NCBI GenBank assembly: GCA_016788115.1
Contig: JAEURR010000005.1
Coordinates: forward strand, 124,001-188,000
Length of the DNA: 64,000 nucleotides
Reading direction: 5' to 3'
Source: Chthonomonas sp.
GTDB lineage: Bacteria > Armatimonadota > Fimbriimonadia > Fimbriimonadales > Fimbriimonadaceae
Positions 37,817-46,817 of the stretch are shown one piece after another. Every line of letters starts with the position of its first letter. Position 1 is the stretch's first letter. The position numbers were made by a program, and so were the translations under genes. The notes under the pieces are model-generated. The model had not been told where the DNA came from, made no database searches, and was given only the letters and a program-made list of their open reading frames with translations.

Positions 37817-38824
37817 TTAGAGTCGGTCGCCCATGAACTTGACGAGATCAGCGATGCGGCAGCTGTAGCCCCACTCGTTGTCGTACCAGCTGACGACCTT
37901 CACGAAATTGCCCATGCCGATCGTGTCAACCGAGCTGAAGATCGAGCTGTACGCGTTCCCCACGAGATCGCTGCTGACGAGTTCTTCGTCACTGTAGTAC
38001 AGGATGCCCTTCATGGGGCCATCGGCGTACTCCTTCATCGCGGCGTTGATCTCTTCCGGAGAAGCGTCCTTGTTCAAGATCGCCGTGAAGTCCACGACCG
38101 ACACCGTTCGGGTCGGGACGCGAAACGCCATGCCCGTGAACTTGCCCTTCAGTTCAGGAATGACCAAACCAACAGCCTTGGCCGCGCCGGTGCTGCTCGG
38201 AACGATATTCTCGGCCGCGGCACGTGCGTCGCGCAAATCCTTGGCCGCGGTATCCACGGTGCGCTGCGAGTTCGTGTAAGCGTGCACCGTCGTCAGTAGG
38301 CCTCGGTCGATGCCGAATCGATCGTGGAGCACTTTGGCCACCGGGGCTAGACCGTTCGTGGTGCAGCTCGCGTTCGAGACCACGTGGTGGTTCTTCGGGT
38401 CGTACATCCCCTCGTTCACCCCCAGCACAATCGTTACGTCTTCATTCTTGGCAGGGGCCGAGATGATCACCTTCTTCGCGCCGCCGGCCAAGTGCGCCTT
38501 GGCAAGCGTGGCATCGGTGAATCGGCCGGTCGCTTCGATGACGATGTCGCAACCAAAGTCGCCCCACGGGATCTGCGCTGGGTCGGTCTGCGCAAAGACC
38601 GCAAGCTTGTCACCATCGACGGTGATCGAGCTCTCATCGTGCGTCACCGTGCCTGCATAGGGGCCGTATGTGGTGTCGTACTTGAAGAGGTGGGCGTTCG
38701 TCTTCGTGTCCGTCAGGTCGTTGATGGCCACGACGTCAAATTGACCCCTGTAGCGGGCGAGCATCGTGCGAAGGGAAAGCCGTCCGATGCGGCCGAAACC
38801 GTTGATTCCAACTTTTACTGCCAT
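37817..38824 (-). CDS. gapA: Glyceraldehyde-3-phosphate dehydrogenase, type I
   Basis: Oxidises glyceraldehyde-3-phosphate to 1,3-bisphosphoglycerate in glycolysis. The 335-aa protein has the usual length. The NAD-binding fold begins VKVGINGFGRIGRLSLR. The catalytic Cys154 is in SNASCTTNGLAP, and the general base His is in TTVHAYTNSQR. RVPTRTVSVVDF and WYDNEWGYSCRIADL are conserved. Asp at the end of the second strand (INDL) indicates NAD preference. Upstream TACACT lies 9 nt from the ATG, so leader length is unclear. The glycosyltransferase gene follows on the same strand. Confidence 0.97.
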   Translation of the reverse strand: MAVKVGINGFGRIGRLSLRTMLARYRGQFDVVAINDLTDTKTNAHLFKYDTTYGPYAGTVTHDESSITVDGDKLAVFAQTDPAQIPWGDFGCDIVIEATGRFTDATLAKAHLAGGAKKVIISAPAKNEDVTIVLGVNEGMYDPKNHHVVSNASCTTNGLAPVAKVLHDRFGIDRGLLTTVHAYTNSQRTVDTAAKDLRDARAAAENIVPSSTGAAKAVGLVIPELKGKFTGMAFRVPTRTVSVVDFTAILNKDASPEEINAAMKEYADGPMKGILYYSDEELVSSDLVGNAYSSIFSSVDTIGMGNFVKVVSWYDNEWGYSCRIADLVKFMGDRL

Positions 38825-38865
38825 GGTCCTACCAGTGTACCGGGGGGGCTGGTAGCCTCGCCGGG

Positions 38866-38871
38866 TAAACT
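38866..38871 (+). promoter_or_regulatory. -10 box of the ANTAR regulator gene
   Basis: TAAACT lies about 60 nt before the ATG, giving a leader of about 50 nt. No strong terminator-type hairpin is evident in that leader. Confidence 0.35.
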
Positions 38872-38929
38872 CGTGTCCGCAACCGGCCGACGGCGTCCGT
38901 GCGTAGAACCCCTAGGCGGGATCAAAACC

Positions 38930-39505
38930 ATGGAAAAAATGCGCATTCTTATCGCCGATGACGACCCCATCATCTTGCTCGACCTCAAGCAGATGCTTGA
39001 GAGCCTGGACTACGAAGTCGTCGCGGAAGCGGGCGATGGCAAGCAGGCCGTCGCGCTCGCGGAGGAAGTTCAACCCGACACGTGTGTCTTCGACGTAAAG
39101 ATGCCCGTGATGGACGGCATCGAGGCCGCAAGCCTTGTCGCTGAGCAGGGACTCGCACCCGTTATCCTTCTGACCGCTTACAGCGATCGAGAGTTGGTCG
39201 AGCGCGCCAAAGGTGCAGGCGTCTTTGCCTACCTGGTGAAGCCGTTCAAACCGAGCGACCTGCCCCCGGCCATCGAGGTTGCGCGCAGCCGATTTGAGCA
39301 GAACCGCGCTCTCGTCGCAGACTATGAGGACGTCAAGGAGCGCTTGGAAACCCGCAAGTTGCTCGACCGTGCCAAGGGTCTACTGATGCAGGAGCACGAC
39401 GTGAGCGAGTCCGAGGCCTATCGCCGGATGCAAGTCCAGTCGATGAACTCTCGCAAGAGCATGAGGGAAGTCGCCGAAGCGATCATCCTCGCCAAGAGCG
39501 TCTAA
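38930..39505 (+). CDS. Response regulator with ANTAR RNA-binding domain
   Basis: A 191-aa AmiR/NasR-type regulator. The receiver domain (about 1-120) has ILIADDDPIILLDL with the acidic pocket, the phospho-acceptor Asp in CVFDVKMPVMDG, the LLTAYSD switch and VKPFKPSD lysine. A helical linker (ENRALVADYEDVKERLETRK) leads to the ANTAR domain (about 135-190), with LLDRAKGLLMQEHDVSESEAYRRMQ and the trailing REVAEAIILAKSV. Such proteins bind twin-hexaloop RNA hairpins and prevent transcription termination, usually of nitrogen genes. No sensor kinase or target genes lie here. Its TAA shares CTAA with the stop of the convergent tag gene. Confidence 0.92.
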   Translation: MEKMRILIADDDPIILLDLKQMLESLDYEVVAEAGDGKQAVALAEEVQPDTCVFDVKMPVMDGIEAASLVAEQGLAPVILLTAYSDRELVERAKGAGVFAYLVKPFKPSDLPPAIEVARSRFEQNRALVADYEDVKERLETRKLLDRAKGLLMQEHDVSESEAYRRMQVQSMNSRKSMREVAEAIILAKSV

Positions 39506-40083
39506 AAATTCTTCGCAAGCTCACAGCAGACTTCATAGCGGGGACAGGTGACTTCGTGGTCATTGACGAGCCCAGCCGCCTGCATGAACGCGTACATGAT
39601 CGTCGGACCGACGAACGTGAATCCCCTCTGCTTGAGATCCTTGCTGAGCGCATCGCCCTCCGGTGAGGTCGCCGGGATCTCGGACATCGATTTCCTAGCA
39701 TGAACGATCGGCTTGCCTCCCACAAAAGACCACAGATACTCCACCGGATCGCGCTCCGACTTCAGCGCAAGCCAAGCGCGCGCGTTCTTTCGCGCACCGA
39801 AGACCTTGAGCCGATTCCGAATGATGCTAGGGTCGAGGAGTAGCGTCTCCAAGTGTTCGTCTGTGTAGTCCGCCATTTTCACCGCGTCAAAGTCCTCGAA
39901 CAGACGCCGGTACCCTTCCCGCTTGTTCAGGATGATCCGCCAACTCACCCCGGCCTGCGCACCATCAAGGATGAGTTTCTCGAACAGGAACCGTTCGTCG
40001 CGACTGGGGACTCCCCACTCCGAATCGTGGTAGGAGAGTTCAGGCTCGACCGTCGCCCAGGCACAAGTACGAAGTTCTGTCAT
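39502..40083 (-). CDS. tag: DNA-3-methyladenine glycosylase I
   Basis: Removes 3-methyladenine from alkylated DNA. The 193-aa protein starts MTELRTCAWATVEPELSYHDSEWGVP and fits the Tag family. The zinc site is formed by Cys7, His in SYHDSEWG, and the final HEVTCPRY region. Helix-hairpin-helix elements lie between (AGVSWRIILNKREGYRRLF; LLDPSIIRNRLKVFGARKNARAW), and GFTFVGPTIMYAFMQAAGLVNDH is the conserved substrate pocket. I chose the ATG at 40083, where homology begins; TACAAC lies 7 nt upstream. It converges with the ANTAR regulator, with a 4-nt stop overlap. Confidence 0.95.
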   Translation of the reverse strand: MTELRTCAWATVEPELSYHDSEWGVPSRDERFLFEKLILDGAQAGVSWRIILNKREGYRRLFEDFDAVKMADYTDEHLETLLLDPSIIRNRLKVFGARKNARAWLALKSERDPVEYLWSFVGGKPIVHARKSMSEIPATSPEGDALSKDLKQRGFTFVGPTIMYAFMQAAGLVNDHEVTCPRYEVCCELAKNF

Positions 40084-40183
40084 GGATCGGGTTGTACCGA
40101 ATCCGTGTATCTTGTGGCCCGGTGTGGAATGTAGTAGAACAAGTCCATTCTGTGACTCGTCAACATGGACACGGAGACTTCTC

Positions 40184-40717
40184 ATGAAGGCACCTTTGAA
40201 TCAAGATCATCCGCTCTACACACTGTTCTGGGAATCGGTGCAGGGTGCTGTGGATCGTTACGTGGCGACGCACGGCCAAGACGAGATCTCGGCCTATCTC
40301 ACGCGCCTGCTCGTGACCTTCGTCCACACCGATGCGATTTTCAAGATCAAGAACCGCGAAGGCCAAACGCTCGTCTCCATTGCCGAGATGATGGCCGAGG
40401 GCGACATCCGAGCCAACGCGGACTCGTTCGAGCGCGAGCGCCAGGTGCACCAGCACATCGCAGACGTGATCCTCTTTTGGCAGGGGGTCTATCCGCAGTT
40501 TCTGAACCGAGTCCGACTCAGCAATGCCGCTGACCTCGTGTGTGATTACCCAAAGCAAGCGCGGCAATCGTATCAGCTCGTGGCTTCGTACGAAGAGCAC
40601 AAGAACTCGCCGGACGCGGCCACCTACTACCAGCTCGCGGAAGGGTTCGACGACTACGCATTCTGCCTCAGAGTCGTGCGAGAGAACCTGCTCCTCATCC
40701 CCGGCGGATCAAGCTAA
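40184..40717 (+). CDS. Conserved-looking cytoplasmic protein upstream of ftsE
   Basis: A 177-aa soluble protein of unknown family. The Shine-Dalgarno GGAGA lies 6 nt before the ATG at 40184. It is mostly helical (FWESVQGAVDRYVATHGQDEISAYLTRLLVTFVHTDAIFKI; DSFERERQVHQHIADVILFWQGVYPQFLNRV) and contains clusters of His and acidic residues, such as ERERQVHQHIAD and YEEHKNSPDAATYYQLAEGFDDYAF. It is the first gene before ftsE, which starts 46 nt later, so it may belong to the division operon. I see no motif that suggests an activity. Confidence 0.75.
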   Translation: MKAPLNQDHPLYTLFWESVQGAVDRYVATHGQDEISAYLTRLLVTFVHTDAIFKIKNREGQTLVSIAEMMAEGDIRANADSFERERQVHQHIADVILFWQGVYPQFLNRVRLSNAADLVCDYPKQARQSYQLVASYEEHKNSPDAATYYQLAEGFDDYAFCLRVVRENLLLIPGGSS

Positions 40718-40763
40718 TCGGGCGGCTGGGGTAGCATCGGGGTCCCCGTCGGGGGCCTATAAG

Positions 40764-41453
40764 ATGGCTGAACCCGTCCCCTTTATTCGCTTGCGCAACG
40801 TCGTTGTGCGCTACACCGAGCTTGTCACTGGTTTGCGCGATACATCGTTGGACATCCAGAAGGGCGAGTTCGTGTTCCTATGTGGCCCGACCGGCTCTGG
40901 CAAGTCCACGCTTCTGAAACTCCTGACCCGCGAAGTGATCGCGACCTCCGGAGAAGTGGTCCTGGAAGGGCGTAACCTCAGCACCGTCAGCGACCGGGAA
41001 GTCCCCGCCCACCGACGCCAGCTCGGGATCGTGCCCCAGGATTTCGCACTACTACCCGACAAACGCGTATGGGAGAACGTAAGCTACGCCATGCGTGCGG
41101 TAGGCAAAACCCGTCGCGAGGTGCGCAAGCTCGTCCCGCGCATCCTGGACCAGGTGGATATCGGCATGCGTGCCGACGCCTATCCGAACCAACTTTCGGG
41201 TGGCGAGCAGCAGCGTGTGGCGATCGGCCGCGCGCTCATCAATAGCCCTTCGCTTCTCCTTGCCGACGAGCCCACCGGCAACCTCGACCCGGCCCACAGC
41301 ATGGAGATCATGAATCTGCTCGCGGAACTGAACGCCCGCGGCGCAACCGTTCTAGTCGCCACCCACGACCTAATGGTCGTCGAGAAGATGCGCAAGCGGA
41401 TCGTCCACATGGAGAACGGTGCGATCGTGGGTCAGGAGGCTGCCAGTGTTTGA
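40764..41453 (+). CDS. ftsE: Cell division ATP-binding protein FtsE
   Basis: The ATPase of the FtsEX complex, which couples ATP hydrolysis to activation of septal peptidoglycan hydrolases. The 229-aa ABC protein has Walker [10 protein letters not shown] near residue 38, Q-loop [13 protein letters not shown], signature LSGGEQQR and Walker [14 protein letters not shown], then the switch His in ATHDLM. It starts at ATG 40764; TATAAG lies immediately upstream, and no clear Shine-Dalgarno is present. The ftsX start overlaps its end by 8 nt. Confidence 0.95.
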   Translation: MAEPVPFIRLRNVVVRYTELVTGLRDTSLDIQKGEFVFLCGPTGSGKSTLLKLLTREVIATSGEVVLEGRNLSTVSDREVPAHRRQLGIVPQDFALLPDKRVWENVSYAMRAVGKTRREVRKLVPRILDQVDIGMRADAYPNQLSGGEQQRVAIGRALINSPSLLLADEPTGNLDPAHSMEIMNLLAELNARGATVLVATHDLMVVEKMRKRIVHMENGAIVGQEAASV

Positions 41454-42318
41454 TCGATTTGAGTTCCTGTTCTCCGAAGCGATCCACGCGCTGACTCGCA
41501 AGCGTTGGATGTCGTTCGCCTCGATCACTACAGTCACGATGGCGCTCTTCCTGCTCGGCGGGTTGATCTACACCGTTCTGTCGCTCCAATCCAGCGCGGC
41601 CAAGCTCACCGAGCGGTTCGAAATGCGGGTCTTCATGCAGATGGAGAACCCCGAAGCCGACACCAAACGGGCCCAGGCCGTCATCGCCACGATGCCCGAG
41701 GTGCGTGGCGTCGCGATCAAGCCGCGCGCCCAAGCTTGGGAGGAATACAAGAAGAAGTTCCCCCGCATCGTCGAAGATCTTTCCAATCCGCTTCCCGACA
41801 TGCTCTACGTTTCGCTACGCGACATGCGGACCGCGCCGGAAGTCTCGAAGCGCATCCAGCGGCTGCCTGGCGTCATGCCGAACGGCGTGCGCTACATGGA
41901 TGACGCGCGGCAGTTCGTGAGTGACGGAATGCGCGTGCTACGTTGGATCGGAATCGCGCTCGGTGTCGTCATGCTCATCACCAGCGGTATTCTCATCTAC
42001 AACACGATCCGGATGACGGTCGTGGCGCGGCGACGCGAGATCCGTATTATGGAACTGGTCGGAGCAAGCAAGAGCACCATTGTCACCCCAATGCTCATCG
42101 AGGGGACGATCCAGGGCGCAATCGGCGGTTCAATGGCTGGCCTCCTGCTGTACCTGTCTTGGTTTGGATTTATGCGGCTCAGCAACGACCTCACCTCGCA
42201 GGTCAACCAATCGTCCTTCCCCGTGATACCGGCGACCCTGATCCTGTGCGTGCTCGGTGCAACCTACGGCTTCCTATGCTCACTCTTCGCCATGCGCGAC
42301 CCCAAGAGGATCCGATGA
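41446..42318 (+). CDS. ftsX: Cell division protein FtsX
   Basis: The membrane partner of FtsE. The 290-aa protein has four membrane segments: one near residue 30 (ITTVTMALFLLGGLIYTVL) and three after residue 170, separated by a large extracellular loop (about 55-165, MRVFMQMENPEADTKRAQAVI...PDMLYVSLRDM). That loop recruits the hydrolase. The GTG start at 41446 has a strong CAGGAGG 7-8 nt upstream and overlaps the end of ftsE by 8 nt. Its stop overlaps the ATG of the next gene (ATGA), so the three genes form a tightly coupled unit. Confidence 0.93.
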   Translation: MFDRFEFLFSEAIHALTRKRWMSFASITTVTMALFLLGGLIYTVLSLQSSAAKLTERFEMRVFMQMENPEADTKRAQAVIATMPEVRGVAIKPRAQAWEEYKKKFPRIVEDLSNPLPDMLYVSLRDMRTAPEVSKRIQRLPGVMPNGVRYMDDARQFVSDGMRVLRWIGIALGVVMLITSGILIYNTIRMTVVARRREIRIMELVGASKSTIVTPMLIEGTIQGAIGGSMAGLLLYLSWFGFMRLSNDLTSQVNQSSFPVIPATLILCVLGATYGFLCSLFAMRDPKRIR

Positions 42319-43460
42319 GAAGAACGCTCCTGCTCACTCTGGTGATTGCCGTCGGGCTCTTCGGCACCCCGCTTCCCGGTTCGTCGCAGAGCAAGACTAA
42401 GAAGCAGGGCAAATCGGTCAAAGAACTCCGAACGAACCTCAAGAGCGTTCAGGCCAAAAAGTCGAGCCTTGCCACCGAGATCCGAAAGGTGAAGCGGTCA
42501 GCTGCGGCGGTGACCGCCGACATCCGCGCGACGGACGTGCAACTTACCCAAGTCGAGGACTCGCTCGACCGAACGGAATCGCGTTTGAGAGCGGGCAAGC
42601 AGGAGCAGGCTCAGATTGGCGTCGAACTCAAGCTCGCAGAATCCGATCTCGCGGACAAACGCAAGGCCGCTGCTGCACGGATCCGCGCCATGTTCATGCA
42701 GGGAGAAGAGTCGGGAGTCCTGGCGCTGCTAGCCTCCCGCGATCTCGGTGAGCTTGCCGCGAGACGCACCGTAATGGAACTCGTCGCTGCCGCGGACCGA
42801 AAACTGTTTGATGCCCTCGTGCATGTTCGCGACAAGGTCGAGGAGCGCCGAAAACGTCAAGAGGCGTTGGTTGCCGAGCTCAAAGGGCTCTACGGGCAGC
42901 AAGCCGCATCCCGAGCCTCGATTGCGTCCAAGAAAGCCACGAAGCGCGCGCTGCTCGAAGAGATCCAAGGGACTCAGGAAGAACTGGAAGCCGCCTACAA
43001 CAAGCTCGACCGGGAGAGCGACGCCATTGCCGCGCAGATCCGCGCTTACCAGCGAGCGACCGGTGGTACCCCGTTCACGGGTCGGTTCCGCCGACCGTCC
43101 AGTGGCCCCATCACCAGCGGTTACGGCTCACGTTTCCATCCGATCCTCAAGAAGCGCCGCATGCATACCGGCATCGATTTCGGAGCTCCCAGCGGCTCTC
43201 CGATCTGGGCCGCCGCCAGCGGGGTTGTGATCTCCGCGGGATACCGAGGCGGGTACGGAAATGCGGTGATCATCGACCACGGCGGAGGGATTTCCACCCT
43301 GTATGGCCACTGTTCGCGCGTCTTCGTCTCCGCTGGACAGCGGGTGAGCTCGGGCCAGAAGATCGCTGCCGTCGGGTCTACCGGACTGTCCACCGGCCCT
43401 CACCTCCACTTCGAAGTGCGCGTAAACGGCTCACCCGTGAACCCGATGGGGCGGCTCTGA
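42315..43460 (+). CDS. Exported coiled-coil M23 peptidase (FtsEX-controlled)
   Basis: A 381-aa secreted protein: signal peptide (residues 1-25), long coiled coil (about 35-250, VKELRTNLKSVQAKKSSLATEI...EELEAAYNKLDRES) and a C-terminal M23/LytM domain (about 265-381). The zinc site is complete: His in SRFHPILKKR, H-x-x-x-D in MHTGIDFG, and H-L-H in GPHLHFEV. E. coli EnvC has the same architecture but a dead LytM domain, so this protein could itself be a cross-link-cleaving endopeptidase, as in Gram-positive FtsEX partners. AAGAGG precedes the ATG, which overlaps the ftsX stop. A septal role is inferred from the operon. Confidence 0.92.
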   Translation: MRRTLLLTLVIAVGLFGTPLPGSSQSKTKKQGKSVKELRTNLKSVQAKKSSLATEIRKVKRSAAAVTADIRATDVQLTQVEDSLDRTESRLRAGKQEQAQIGVELKLAESDLADKRKAAAARIRAMFMQGEESGVLALLASRDLGELAARRTVMELVAAADRKLFDALVHVRDKVEERRKRQEALVAELKGLYGQQAASRASIASKKATKRALLEEIQGTQEELEAAYNKLDRESDAIAAQIRAYQRATGGTPFTGRFRRPSSGPITSGYGSRFHPILKKRRMHTGIDFGAPSGSPIWAAASGVVISAGYRGGYGNAVIIDHGGGISTLYGHCSRVFVSAGQRVSSGQKIAAVGSTGLSTGPHLHFEVRVNGSPVNPMGRL

Positions 43461-43475
43461 GCGACCACGAGCGAG

Positions 43476-43481
43476 TAACGT
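43476..43481 (+). promoter_or_regulatory. -10 box for leaderless GH66 gene
   Basis: TAACGT ends 6 nt before the ATG at 43488, inside the 27-nt gap after the M23 gene, so the GH66 gene probably has its own start. Confidence 0.4.
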
Positions 43482-43487
43482 CCAAGC

Positions 43488-45128
43488 ATGCCACTCCTCT
43501 ATGCGACTCCCGCGGCGATGACCATCACCACGGACTGCGCTCGAGTAGCTCCGGGTCAGGTCGTCGAAATTCAAGTACGCGGCGGAGATGCCCAAGCAGC
43601 CCTGTCTCTGGACGCGATGCGATGGGATGGCCGCGTCATCCGCATCCGGGCTGACGGCACGGGGACCGAGACGCGCGTGAGGTGGAAGGCCCCCGCACCC
43701 GACGGCACGGGATACCTGTTGATCGCCCGGCGCGGGACGAGCCTCGCCACATGTGGTCTCGATGTCTCCAGCCGCTGGACCCTGTACCCGCGGTACGGCT
43801 ACCTCGCTCACTTCGGTCCAGATTTGGAAACCCGCGCGCCTGGCATCATTGACGGTTTGCGCGATCTCGGCCTCAACGTTCTGCAGTTCTACGACTTCCA
43901 GTTCCGCCACGATCAACCGCTGAGTGACCAACCCATCTGGCCCGACATCGCCAACCGTCCAACCTGCGCCTCGACTGTCCAAGCCCTAGTCAAAGCTTGC
44001 AAGCGTAACCGAATTGCCGCGATGGCGTACAACCTGGGCTACGGAGGATACGCGGACTACGCCGAGCACGGGATGTCGCCAGCGTGGGGGCTCTACTCGG
44101 ATCCTCTGGGCAAACGGCAGATCACTGCGTCGCTGCCGAGTGGCTGGGCAACCCCCTCGATCGCGCTCTTCGCGCCCGACGATCCTGGCCTCATCGACCA
44201 CCTGGCCCGAGAACAGCAGCGCGTGATGGACCGTTTTAGCTTCGATGGGTGGCACATCGACACCCTCGGAGACCCCGGAGCCGCCTACCGCTCGGGTGGG
44301 ACCGCGGTCAAGCTTGATGAGACGTTCCCAGCCTTTCTGCGGGGAGTGCGCCAGCGAGTTTCGGGCGACCTAGTCATGAACGCGGTCGCGGGGTATGGCT
44401 TGGCTGCCATCGCCTCGGGCCCAACCGCAATGACCTACATGGAATGCTGGGATAAGGACGCTCAGCGAACCTATCTAGATCTTAACCATTTGGTTAGATC
44501 GCTCCGCTCGACTGGGAGGCAAGGAACCGTCGCCGGTTACATGAACTACCGCAAGGCCCAGCGCGGCGAGGGAGAATTCAACACCTCGGGAGTCCTGCTA
44601 ACCCAGGCGACACTCCTGGCAAGCGGCGGATTTCAGATCGCCCTCGGTGACGATGGTCGCATGCTCTGCCACGAGTACTTCCCCAACCGCAATCTTGCCG
44701 TCCCACCGAGGCTACTCGCGGTCGTGCGCGACCAGATCCACTTCGCTATCGCCTACCAGAACTTGCTGCGCGGGCCCGACACTGAATCCATCGACTTACC
44801 CGTGCGGTTAGGCGGGGGAGCCTTCAGCCGCGATGCCGAACCGGGGACAGTTTGGGCGTTCGCCACGCGCACCGGGCAGTTCGCCACCGTCCATTGCATC
44901 AACCTCGTGAGCGCGACGAGCAACGAGTGGCGCGACACCGACGGTCTTCAGCCGCCCATCCGGCCCCAAGCGCATCTGCACGCGACCGTCCCGCAGCGGT
45001 GCCACCGGGTGTGGTGGGCCAGTCCTGACACCAGCCAAGGAATTCGCATGGAGCTTCCTGTTCGCGATGGCGAGGTTCAACTGCCAGAACTGAACGTCTG
45101 GGGAATGCTGATTCTCGAACTCAAATGA
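43488..45128 (+). CDS. GH66 family dextranase-like glycoside hydrolase
   Basis: A 546-aa enzyme of glycoside hydrolase family 66, which contains endodextranases and cycloisomaltooligosaccharide glucanotransferases acting on alpha-1,6 glucans. An N-terminal beta domain (about 1-100) precedes the barrel, which opens with RYGYLAHFGPD. The likely nucleophile is Asp in FDGWHIDTLGD (near residue 262), and the acid/base is Glu in MTYMECWD (near 320). A C-terminal beta domain follows. There is no signal peptide, so it acts inside the cell, probably on imported oligosaccharides. The last 8 bases overlap the convergent ARC gene. The exact product cannot be told. Confidence 0.85.
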   Translation: MPLLYATPAAMTITTDCARVAPGQVVEIQVRGGDAQAALSLDAMRWDGRVIRIRADGTGTETRVRWKAPAPDGTGYLLIARRGTSLATCGLDVSSRWTLYPRYGYLAHFGPDLETRAPGIIDGLRDLGLNVLQFYDFQFRHDQPLSDQPIWPDIANRPTCASTVQALVKACKRNRIAAMAYNLGYGGYADYAEHGMSPAWGLYSDPLGKRQITASLPSGWATPSIALFAPDDPGLIDHLAREQQRVMDRFSFDGWHIDTLGDPGAAYRSGGTAVKLDETFPAFLRGVRQRVSGDLVMNAVAGYGLAAIASGPTAMTYMECWDKDAQRTYLDLNHLVRSLRSTGRQGTVAGYMNYRKAQRGEGEFNTSGVLLTQATLLASGGFQIALGDDGRMLCHEYFPNRNLAVPPRLLAVVRDQIHFAIAYQNLLRGPDTESIDLPVRLGGGAFSRDAEPGTVWAFATRTGQFATVHCINLVSATSNEWRDTDGLQPPIRPQAHLHATVPQRCHRVWWASPDTSQGIRMELPVRDGEVQLPELNVWGMLILELK

Positions 45129-46767
45129 TGGACTTCTGATCCCGAGTGCGGTCGATCCTGCCCACCGGCTTGACCACCGATACTTTCTCCGGCTCGACGT
45201 CGATCAGCTTCAGCCAATCGTCCATCACGTCGCTCTTGGGGAAGATTTCATTCTCGGAGTATTCGGCGCGCAGTGCCTCGGTCAGGTCCGCCATGTTCAC
45301 GCCTCCTTCGCCGTCGTTCTCGATCGCCCGGCGAATGGCAGTGTCCTTGGCCCGGTCAACCACCGACTTCAGCAGAGCCCCACTCACCAAGTCGTGGTAG
45401 TACAGAGTCTGCTTCGAGCCGTTCTTCAGCCCAAGCTCCAAGAATTCCGTCGCGGAGGTCTCTCGCCACAACTCCGCGATGGTGGCTTCCACAAGCGCTT
45501 TGCGCGCGCAGGCAGGCTCGCCCTCGTTCTCCGCAACCCACTCCGGATCTAGCGGCAAGTTCTCGTGCAAGTAGATACCGAGGATCTCGCGAGCGCTGTC
45601 CCGGTCGGGCCGACGAATCTTAACCTTGCGGTCGATCCGCTCTGGACGCAGAATCGCAGGATCAATGTAGTCCGGACGATTGCTGGTCAGAACCAAGACG
45701 ACGTTGTCCAAGCTCACCAGCCCGTCAAGCTCTGCACAAAACTGCGGGACCACGGTGTTACTGATGTTGAGCCAGCGGCCACTGGACCGAGTACGCAACA
45801 CCGACTCGGCCTCATCCATGAAGATCACCACCAGACGGCCGTCCTTCGCGCGTTGCCGCGCCGTGTCGAAGATCTCACGAACCATCCGCTCGGTCTCTCC
45901 CAGCCACATGTTCAGAATCTTTGGGCCGCTGATGTGCATGAAGTACTCCTTCACGTCGTGTCCGACCCGCTCGGAGTACTCCTTGGCGAGGTTGTATGCG
46001 ATCGCCTTCCCTATCAGCGTCTTGCCGCAGCCGGGAGGACCGTAGAGGAGTATCCCCTTCACCGGACGCTTGTCGAACTTCGCATAGAGCTCTGGATAGA
46101 GCATGGGATGCTCGATGGTTTCACGGATGAGCTGGATCGCCTCTTGCTGCCCGCCGATGCTAGACCACGGTGTTACCGGCACCTCTTCGACAAAGTAGTC
46201 CTGCGTCTCGGTCTGAGCGAAGTGCTCAAGCGCGAGCCGCCCGCTTGGGTCCATCCGGACATCGTCGCCGCGCTTGATGACGGTCTGGCGCAGGCTCTCG
46301 GATCGCCCAATGAATCGCGATTGCTGGCCCTGGCCATCGGTACTGATTCTCAGCCGACCGTCCGCGAGGGCTTCCGCCACCTTGACGACGTTACCGGACT
46401 CATTCGGCGGCATCATCCCAACAACGGCGTATGCCTCGTTCAAAAGCACGCGCGTACCAGCCCTGAGAGTTGCTCGATCGACCGCCGGGTCGCACAGCGC
46501 TACCATCTCCGAGTCTCCCTGGCAGATGAGGATCTTCTCGCCTTCTAGCTCGCGGAGGAAAATGCCGATCCTATTCGCCGGCTGGGTCAACTTCTGGTAA
46601 GCCTCTTCGTACTTGGCGAGCAGCTCGTCTCGCTCTTCGGCACGGCGCGCTTGTGCCTTGAGCTGCTCTTGGAGGGCGTCCAGGTACGCGCGGGCCTTGG
46701 TATCTTGGCCAGCTAGCTCTTCGAGCTTCTGCACGATCTTCTCTAGCTGATCACCATGTTCCGACAT
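45121..46767 (-). CDS. ARC/Mpa-like proteasome-associated AAA ATPase
   Basis: A 548-aa AAA ATPase with the ARC/Mpa plan: N-terminal coiled coil (about 3-65, DQLEKIVQKLEELAG...RRAEERDELLAKYEEAY), tandem OB domains (about 70-190), and one AAA module with Walker A GPPGCGKT, Walker B VVIFMDEAESVL and the arginine-finger region NRPDYIDPAILRPERIDRK. In actinobacteria Mpa unfolds pupylated proteins for the 20S proteasome and ends in a Tyr-containing tail. This protein ends RDQKSII, without the penultimate Tyr. No prcA, prcB, dop, pafA or Pup/UBact gene is in the window. TAGAAT 5 nt before the ATG suggests a leaderless mRNA. Confidence 0.9.
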   Translation of the reverse strand: MSEHGDQLEKIVQKLEELAGQDTKARAYLDALQEQLKAQARRAEERDELLAKYEEAYQKLTQPANRIGIFLRELEGEKILICQGDSEMVALCDPAVDRATLRAGTRVLLNEAYAVVGMMPPNESGNVVKVAEALADGRLRISTDGQGQQSRFIGRSESLRQTVIKRGDDVRMDPSGRLALEHFAQTETQDYFVEEVPVTPWSSIGGQQEAIQLIRETIEHPMLYPELYAKFDKRPVKGILLYGPPGCGKTLIGKAIAYNLAKEYSERVGHDVKEYFMHISGPKILNMWLGETERMVREIFDTARQRAKDGRLVVIFMDEAESVLRTRSSGRWLNISNTVVPQFCAELDGLVSLDNVVLVLTSNRPDYIDPAILRPERIDRKVKIRRPDRDSAREILGIYLHENLPLDPEWVAENEGEPACARKALVEATIAELWRETSATEFLELGLKNGSKQTLYYHDLVSGALLKSVVDRAKDTAIRRAIENDGEGGVNMADLTEALRAEYSENEIFPKSDVMDDWLKLIDVEPEKVSVVKPVGRIDRTRDQKSII

Positions 46768-46772
46768 AGCCG

Positions 46773-46778
46773 ATTCTA
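46773..46778 (-). promoter_or_regulatory. -10 box for leaderless ARC gene
   Basis: TAGAAT ends 5 nt before the ATG at 46767 on the minus strand, in the 50-nt gap after the GGDEF gene. Confidence 0.5.
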
Positions 46779-46817
46779 CGCCGAATCGCGGTCACGGGTC
46801 GCTGGTTGGGCAATGGA

